64,000 nt of DNA from the NCBI GenBank assembly GCA_018780035.1, contig JADMKE010000051.1, positions 17,505 through 81,504 of the forward strand, written 5' to 3'. Shown one piece after another: positions 60,301 through 64,000 of the stretch. The position numbers and the translations under genes are program-made. The notes under the pieces are model-generated. The model saw nothing but the letters and a program-made list of their open reading frames with translations, had not been told where the DNA came from and searched no databases. The stretch is from Candidatus Sericytochromatia bacterium (GTDB taxonomy: Bacteria > Cyanobacteriota > Sericytochromatia > UBA7694). Within the stretch, counting starts at the first letter, position 1; each line of letters begins with the position of its first letter.

Positions 60301-61307
60301 GCCACCAATTCAGCAAACACGCAGATCTGCTTCACGCCCAAACCTTGCTGTTAACCCCCATGACCGGTTATACCCAGATTGAAAACCTGAAACAATTGGG
60401 GTTTAAAGGCTGTTTGACCAAACCCCTGCGCAAATCCATCTTGCAGGAGGCCTTAAGCCTGGTTAGCAGAGACGGCAACTGCTGGCAGCTCTTTTTGCCC
60501 ACAGAACAGGAAAATGGCCACGATCGGCCTCAGCGCCAGGGCCGCATTTTGGTGGCCGAGGACAATCCCACCAATCAATTGGTGGCCCTGCGTATGCTCG
60601 AAAAACTGGGTTACCAGGCCGATGCGGTTGCCAGTGGCGAAGAAGTTTTGTTGGCTCTGTCAACGATTCCTTACGCTTTGGTTTTGATGGACTGCCAAAT
60701 GCCAGGCATGGATGGCTTTGAAGCCACACGGCAAATTCGCAACCAAACAGCAGAGGTGCTCAATTCAGATGTGCCCATTGTGGCCCTGACGGCAGATATT
60801 CAAGAAGGCACCCGTGAGCGCTGTCTGAGCACAGGCATGAACGATTACCTGAGTAAACCGCTCTTGTTCAAAGAATTGGAAATGGTCCTGAGAAGATACT
60901 TGGACAGACTTCCCAGCACGCCAAGCTCGGTCGCCGCCACACCCCACCCCGCACCCCCCCCCAACCAAGCCTTCGATCTTCAATACCTGCTCGAAAGGGT
61001 GATGATGGATTCCGATTGGGCCCGCGAGTTGGTGGCCCTGTATTTAAGTGAAATCCCCCCCCAACTAGAATATCTGTCCCAAAGCCTCAAAGCCGGTGAT
61101 CTCGAGCAGGCGGCACAACAATTGCATAAAATCAAAGGGGCCACCTCCAATGTTAGCAATTCCAACCTGCTGACATTGGTTAAAACCATGGAGCAAGCGG
61201 CACTGGATCACAATCAGGTAGCATTAGAGCAGGATTGGCCTCGACTTGAAAGCGCGTTTACAGAGCTTAAAACAGCGATGGAAAAGGCCTTTGCGATCTG
61301 CTTGTAG
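57357..61307 (+). CDS. Hybrid sensor histidine kinase (7TM-PAS-PAS-GAF-HK-REC-REC-Hpt)
   Basis: 1316 residues. An N-terminal seven-helix membrane sensor (about 1-230) resembles the 7TM region of histidine kinases. Two PAS domains (about 235-475) and a GAF domain (about 485-640) follow. The kinase has its phosphoacceptor His near 677 (SHELRTPMNG), N-box NAVKFT, DTGIGIP and GTGLGLAI. The first receiver (about 905-1030) keeps Asp near 967 (VLLDLTLPD) but lacks the usual acidic pair (LLLASPS). The second receiver is complete (ILVAEDNPTN, Asp near 1111 in LMDCQMPG). A C-terminal Hpt domain has His near 1255 (LHKIKGA). It therefore holds a whole phosphorelay; the output regulator is not adjacent. 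Confidence 0.95.
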   Translation: MYFNYFSLFLLGTAILLLRMAGSTWRFRSKPGSWSFSALLIASTLYAAGYAGELCAFEIKSMMPWIYMEYLGTSFLPTFLIVFSLSYTYRSQWLKPSVYLLLFSFSSMILLMLYSNSSHHLFYVRTWVDTSGLFPVFMSEKGPWYWPAQIYSGLAVLFSNLLFFISWRQVGTPYRRNFVVLLFGSLVPWLANLLYLTSKSPWHIDPTPFALGISCLLFLWGLRLNFLELPPLARTLLFEKLSDAVLIADPQERLVDFNPAAQRQLGLSIKNLGTPIKICLADWESAEPLWKHTPWSNFHSELTQTLAGHFRGFDLKIEPVYQKEKHLGYICLLREITQEYQARRDLRESETRYRQLFENNPLPMWIYDCQSQFFLAVNEAAVNHYGWSRETFLTLRLDQIQKATGSAYIPQHGTQENVALHRHITQTGQQILVRTTSHPLLFAEKEAALVLLQDITEQEQVEKILHYQVELLSLITHLSTRFIHLPVNEIDTALDVALGEIGRLLGVDRSLIFHLRAQHKIYSSHEWHAEGVRSMLQEMQGVSAELFPWGMASLKQFKILEVPDIQNLPQQAWREKELWQDMGIRALLVVPMVWQNSLEGFISFDSITQTRHWRQEELQVLETFANMLAQTLARKQAEEALLESNSQLEESRFRAQAMAMEAQQANQAKSEFLANISHELRTPMNGIIGMSGLLLEGNLNTEQRQYASIVHRSGESLLTLLNDLLDFSKMEAQKLDLEWLDFDLHALLEDTAEMLAVKAQEKGLDLVCLISPEVPLWVRGDPARLRQVLLNLGGNAVKFTKQGQIVLAAQNTFQNSGQNAGQEIEFQVQDTGIGIPSDRQNVIFSPFMQADGSTTRKYGGTGLGLAICKQLVELMGGSIYLNSQVGEGACFYFSIPLETAAHQSLPTTDLSFAGQRLLLASPSQATHQALQYWCQSWACELSSVGNGEAALETAWQANRQGNPFDTVLLDLTLPDGKGTLWGHQFSKHADLLHAQTLLLTPMTGYTQIENLKQLGFKGCLTKPLRKSILQEALSLVSRDGNCWQLFLPTEQENGHDRPQRQGRILVAEDNPTNQLVALRMLEKLGYQADAVASGEEVLLALSTIPYALVLMDCQMPGMDGFEATRQIRNQTAEVLNSDVPIVALTADIQEGTRERCLSTGMNDYLSKPLLFKELEMVLRRYLDRLPSTPSSVAATPHPAPPPNQAFDLQYLLERVMMDSDWARELVALYLSEIPPQLEYLSQSLKAGDLEQAAQQLHKIKGATSNVSNSNLLTLVKTMEQAALDHNQVALEQDWPRLESAFTELKTAMEKAFAICL

Positions 61308-61355
61308 GCCCGAAAGAAAACAGGCTATAATAGCCTTGTCATCTTCATTTCGGGC
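61302..61355 (+). promoter_or_regulatory. Promoter embedded in nested inverted repeats
   Basis: TTGTAG (61302-61307), an 18-base spacer and TATAAT (61326-61331). The -10 is the centre of a perfect palindrome AGGCTATAATAGCCT (61322-61336), enclosed by arms GCCCGAAA (61308-61315) and TTTCGGGC (61348-61355). It could be an operator for the phosphodiester glycosidase gene about 190 bases downstream, or a terminator hairpin of the kinase gene. The leader 61356-61541 shows no other gene. Confidence 0.55.
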
Positions 61356-61541
61356 GTATTAATTGACTTTCTTGGAATCAATTTTCTTGATAGACATCGC
61401 TCTCTGTTTCAGGTTCTCCGATTCAGAAGACGCGCAAAAGGCCTTCGTCACTCACGCAAAGAGGCCAAGCAAGCCTGCACCTGTGATAGCTGCGCTATTT
61501 CTTGTTCTCGTTAAAGGGTATGGTAGTTAAAGGGGGAAGCC

Positions 61542-62657
61542 ATGTACAAGCTATTTATTTTTCTTTTGGCAGGCATCTTTGCCAGCTTTGCACCACTGCA
61601 AGCCGCCACACCCGAGCCTTTACAGTACCGCTCCTTTAAAGACCATGAGCGGGGACAAAGTCTGCGCGTACACCTGGTTGAGATCAATTTGCAGGATCCA
61701 CGGATGATCGTCGGGGTGGCCCTGGCCCACGGCAAAGCCAGTGGTGAAGAGCGGATTCGCGGCATGGCCGAACGCACCAACGCCGTGGCTGCGATCAACG
61801 GCAGTTTTTTTCACGGGAACCGCATTACCAGTTCAGTCGGTTTGGTCATGCGCGAGGGAGAAATCATCGCCGACTCCCGCCACCGCCGAACCTCGCTGGG
61901 TATCACCTCGGATCGCCGCTTTGTGATCGGGATTCCCCAGATCAAAACGGGTTTACATTTTCCCGAAAAAGATCGTTTTCAGCAGGTCAGTGGTATCAAC
62001 CAGCCGCGCAAACCCAAACAGACGATTGTCTACACCCCCCGCTTTGGCAAACACACCCAGACCAATCAATACGGCCAAGAGGTGATTGTCGAAAAAAACC
62101 GGATCGCACGTTACGGACGGGGCAATAGCTTTATTCCGCGCAATGGTTTTGTGATCTCGACCCACGGCAAAAGCAAAACAGAAATTCAAAAACTCTATCC
62201 CGTTGGCACACGGCTCAGCATTCACGCCGAAAAAAGCGGTGAATGGAACAAGGTCCGCACAATTATCACGGGCGCCCCACATTTGGTACACGAAGGCCGC
62301 ATTCACAATACCTATTTCCAAGAAAAACTCCAGGCCTCACTCAAAGCGCCCAATTCGCGCAGTGCCGTGGGTTACACCCACAACCAAAAATTGCTGCTGC
62401 TCAACGTCTTTCCCGAAGGGAAAAGCAAAGGGGGCGTAACCTATACCCGTTTGGCACAAATTATGAAACGGCTCGGAGCCGTGGAGGCCCTCGGGCTGGA
62501 TGGCGGCGGATCGACCTCTCTCTATGTCTCAGACAAAGGCATCAAACACGGTCCCCGACCCGTTACCAATGCCCTGATTGTAACCATGACCCCGCGCCCG
62601 CTTTGGATCCCTGGTCAAAAACAACCGCAGTCGCGCTTTTGTGATCAGAACTGCTAA
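61542..62657 (+). CDS. Secreted phosphodiester glycosidase (NAGPA/DUF2233 family)
   Basis: 371 residues with a Sec signal peptide (YKLFIFLLAGIFASFAPLQA). The domain signatures AAINGSFFHGN, MREGEIIADS and LGLDGGGSTSLYV with RPVTNALIV match the phosphodiester glycosidase family related to the mammalian uncovering enzyme NAGPA. Bacterial members act on exopolysaccharide or wall glycophosphates. GGGGGAAGCC precedes the ATG. It converges with the hydrolase-like gene downstream. Confidence 0.9.
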   Translation: MYKLFIFLLAGIFASFAPLQAATPEPLQYRSFKDHERGQSLRVHLVEINLQDPRMIVGVALAHGKASGEERIRGMAERTNAVAAINGSFFHGNRITSSVGLVMREGEIIADSRHRRTSLGITSDRRFVIGIPQIKTGLHFPEKDRFQQVSGINQPRKPKQTIVYTPRFGKHTQTNQYGQEVIVEKNRIARYGRGNSFIPRNGFVISTHGKSKTEIQKLYPVGTRLSIHAEKSGEWNKVRTIITGAPHLVHEGRIHNTYFQEKLQASLKAPNSRSAVGYTHNQKLLLLNVFPEGKSKGGVTYTRLAQIMKRLGAVEALGLDGGGSTSLYVSDKGIKHGPRPVTNALIVTMTPRPLWIPGQKQPQSRFCDQNC

Positions 62658-62686
62658 GCAAAAGTCAGCACGAGAGACGTCAGAAG

Positions 62687-62720
62687 CAAAGTGGGACAAA
62701 CGTGGAGTTAAGCCACTTTG
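62687..62720. terminator. Hairpin between convergent genes
   Basis: CAAAGTGG and CCACTTTG form an 8-bp stem with an 18-base loop across the stop region of the minus-strand gene. There is no good T-tract, so termination is only possible. Confidence 0.35.
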
Positions 62721-63823
62721 TCTTGGCGGCCCCGCAGACCATCAAAGTATTTGACCACATAACCGGCAGAGGCCTTGCCTTTGGCATCCAAAAGCACGGT
62801 GACATGGTCTGAGGTGACATCTTTGCCAATCTGGGCACAATAGGCATCCAAACTCTTGGCATTAAATTGGCTGCAAGCAGTATCGACATCCCCTTTAAAG
62901 AGATTGTCGAAGAACTTGCCTTTGCCAAAGGCATCCCACAGCTTATCGCTGTTGCGATAGGCACTCACAACGGCTTGCCCGGCATTGTGAGCGGCATTGC
63001 GGCCTGTGGTTTCGAGACCTGAGAGAACACTGCCACCGAGATCAAGCCAATTTTTGACTTTTTTGGGCTCGGCACAGACTTCGCGGTAATCTTTGCCAAT
63101 CGCCAAACACGAGGTGGCCAATTGAGGAATCGAATCGTCTTTTTCGCGGTTGAGGTTGAATTTAACCCCTTCAGGAAAGGAGTCTTTATCGGCAAAGCCC
63201 CCAAAGCTGATCACCTCAACGCGCGCCATGATTTTGGCCACATCGGCGTCTGACTTGCCGGCTTTTTTATAAGCCGCGGCGATATCATGTAAGGCATCAC
63301 CTGTAATGGCTGCACCTTGGCTGTGGGCAAAGACGCGTACCTTTTCGCCGGCATCCAGGGCTTTGCGCAAACGACCCTGCATATCTTTGGAAATTTGGGT
63401 GTCCACGCCGGTAATATTCATCAGCGATTCTGCGGCATCAGCCACCAGACCGTGGGTGGGGTTGTACACCAATTCCACGGGGGTACCACCCAAGCGTTCG
63501 GAGATCAAGGCCTGGGTTTCTTTGGCATTGCGCTCGGGGGTGCGAATGCCGTTGATAAAAAAGGTCTTGGGGGCTTTGCCTGTAGAGGGTTCGACACAGG
63601 CTTCGGGCGTTTCGAGGCTGCAGGCCGCTTTGGCAGAGCCCTGACACATACCCACACTGCTGATCTTGGCACTGGAAGCCGCGCCAGCAGGAGCTGCCGG
63701 AGCAGTGCTGGCGGGTGCAGAGGCGGCAGAAGTTGCAGATTTGGGACGGGCCGGAGCGGCAGGGGCCGCTGGCAAGAAGGCAGGATTAAGAGGGCCAGTT
63801 CCACGGACGGCAGCACTCGACAT
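62708..63823 (-). CDS. Alpha/beta-hydrolase-like protein with Pro/Ala-rich N-terminus
   Basis: 371 residues. The first 50 residues are Pro/Ala/Ser-rich (FLPAAPAAPARP) with no signal peptide. The fold segment FFINGIRTPERNAKET and the nucleophile-elbow-like VRVFAHSQGAAITGDAL (His-Ser-Gln-Gly) suggest a lipase-like hydrolase. A candidate catalytic Asp/His lies in the C-terminal half (SDHVTVLLD). Several Cys residues occur (GMCQGSAKAAC, DTACSQ, DAYCAQ). A TTTGGAG ribosome site lies 12 bases before the ATG. The specific family and substrate are not recognised. The region beyond it to the window end (63824-64000) holds only a possible -10 (TATAAA or TATAGA) on the minus strand. Confidence 0.78.
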   Translation of the reverse strand: MSSAAVRGTGPLNPAFLPAAPAAPARPKSATSAASAPASTAPAAPAGAASSAKISSVGMCQGSAKAACSLETPEACVEPSTGKAPKTFFINGIRTPERNAKETQALISERLGGTPVELVYNPTHGLVADAAESLMNITGVDTQISKDMQGRLRKALDAGEKVRVFAHSQGAAITGDALHDIAAAYKKAGKSDADVAKIMARVEVISFGGFADKDSFPEGVKFNLNREKDDSIPQLATSCLAIGKDYREVCAEPKKVKNWLDLGGSVLSGLETTGRNAAHNAGQAVVSAYRNSDKLWDAFGKGKFFDNLFKGDVDTACSQFNAKSLDAYCAQIGKDVTSDHVTVLLDAKGKASAGYVVKYFDGLRGRQDKVA

Positions 63824-64000
63824 AGCTTAAATGACTCCAAAGAAGTGGGATACGATCTCTATACCCCAAATTTATAGGCCTAAAACAGATCGCAGATGCG
63901 TGTCTTTACAGAATTTTAGATCTTTTTTAATATTTCTTCGGTCTTTTTAAAGGACGCTCTGGGAATTCCCATCCACTTCAGGGGATTGGGATGAAAAGAG

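Noticed and set aside
50838..63849. A shared TGACTCCAAAGAA[AG]TGG upstream of the minus-strand genes starting at 50797 and 63823
   Set aside because: The distances to the start codons differ (about 40 versus 12 bases) and part of the match is just a ribosome site; probably chance.

Overview
The window is a 64 kb piece of a bacterial chromosome with dense gene coverage. Many short operons sit on both strands, and there are two clear RNA genes. An outer membrane is implied by the many lipobox signal peptides (for example starts at 3809, 21576, 35993, 37548 and 37758) and by a protein tail that looks like outer-membrane beta strands (12590-13981). The organism makes tetrapyrroles by the C5 route (hemA, hemC), carries a PhaR-type polyhydroxyalkanoate regulator, and is rich in signal transduction proteins. 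The DUF2227-type gene, the long P12 insertion in RNase P RNA and the large beta-propeller proteins would fit a non-photosynthetic relative of Cyanobacteria (Sericytochromatia-like). That placement is inference with low confidence; no 16S rRNA is present to settle it.

Layout. 1-5.6 kb: a large propeller/cNMP-binding protein running in from the left edge, a lipoprotein, and phenylalanine hydroxylase. 5.6-14 kb, mostly minus strand: a fabG-acpP-fabF operon, a locus of a large lipoprotein plus two tandem paralogues (one frameshifted at a T9 run), and a metallophosphoesterase. 14.2-17.6 kb: initiator tRNA, a ferritin-like diiron protein coupled to membrane-anchored MsrA, and a class III adenylate cyclase. 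17.6-19.1 kb: a stand-alone TnpB transposon. 19.1-23.9 kb: AT-rich, poorly conserved secreted propeller proteins, then a TPR protein and an amidotransferase. 24.6-28.5 kb: hemA-hemC-asd plus an HTH frame, with an FNR-type box upstream of hemA. 28.5-33 kb: a glycine-rich unknown, a B12-binding radical SAM protein, a FecCD permease and BioY. 33-37.5 kb: two TIG-domain lipoproteins. 37.7-41.6 kb: a peptide-binding lipoprotein, the YlqF/RbgA GTPase and a cNMP-sensing kinase-like protein. 41.6-47.7 kb: an OGT-like glycosyltransferase, V4R histidine kinase, response regulator, Ser/Thr kinase and DUF2227. 47.8-52.3 kb: two homologous helical proteins of unknown function, a cyclopropane synthase homologue, PhaR and a proteasome-like protein. 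52.4-57.2 kb: a glycosyltransferase-like/methyltransferase fusion, two peptidases and rnpB. 57.3-64 kb: a large hybrid histidine kinase, a phosphodiester glycosidase and an alpha/beta-hydrolase-like protein.

How the parts may fit together. One adenylate cyclase (15718-17610), two cNMP-binding proteins (3-3743 and 40428-41588) and an FNR/CRP-family operator at hemA suggest a cyclic-nucleotide and redox signalling layer, beside a set of phosphorelay proteins. Surface proteins with propellers, TIG domains and slippage-prone repeats suggest a variable cell envelope. The best candidates for undescribed biology are the homologous pair at 47770-49693, the threonine-1 proteasome-like protein at 51534-52343, and the propeller/cNMP/FLDE protein at the left edge.
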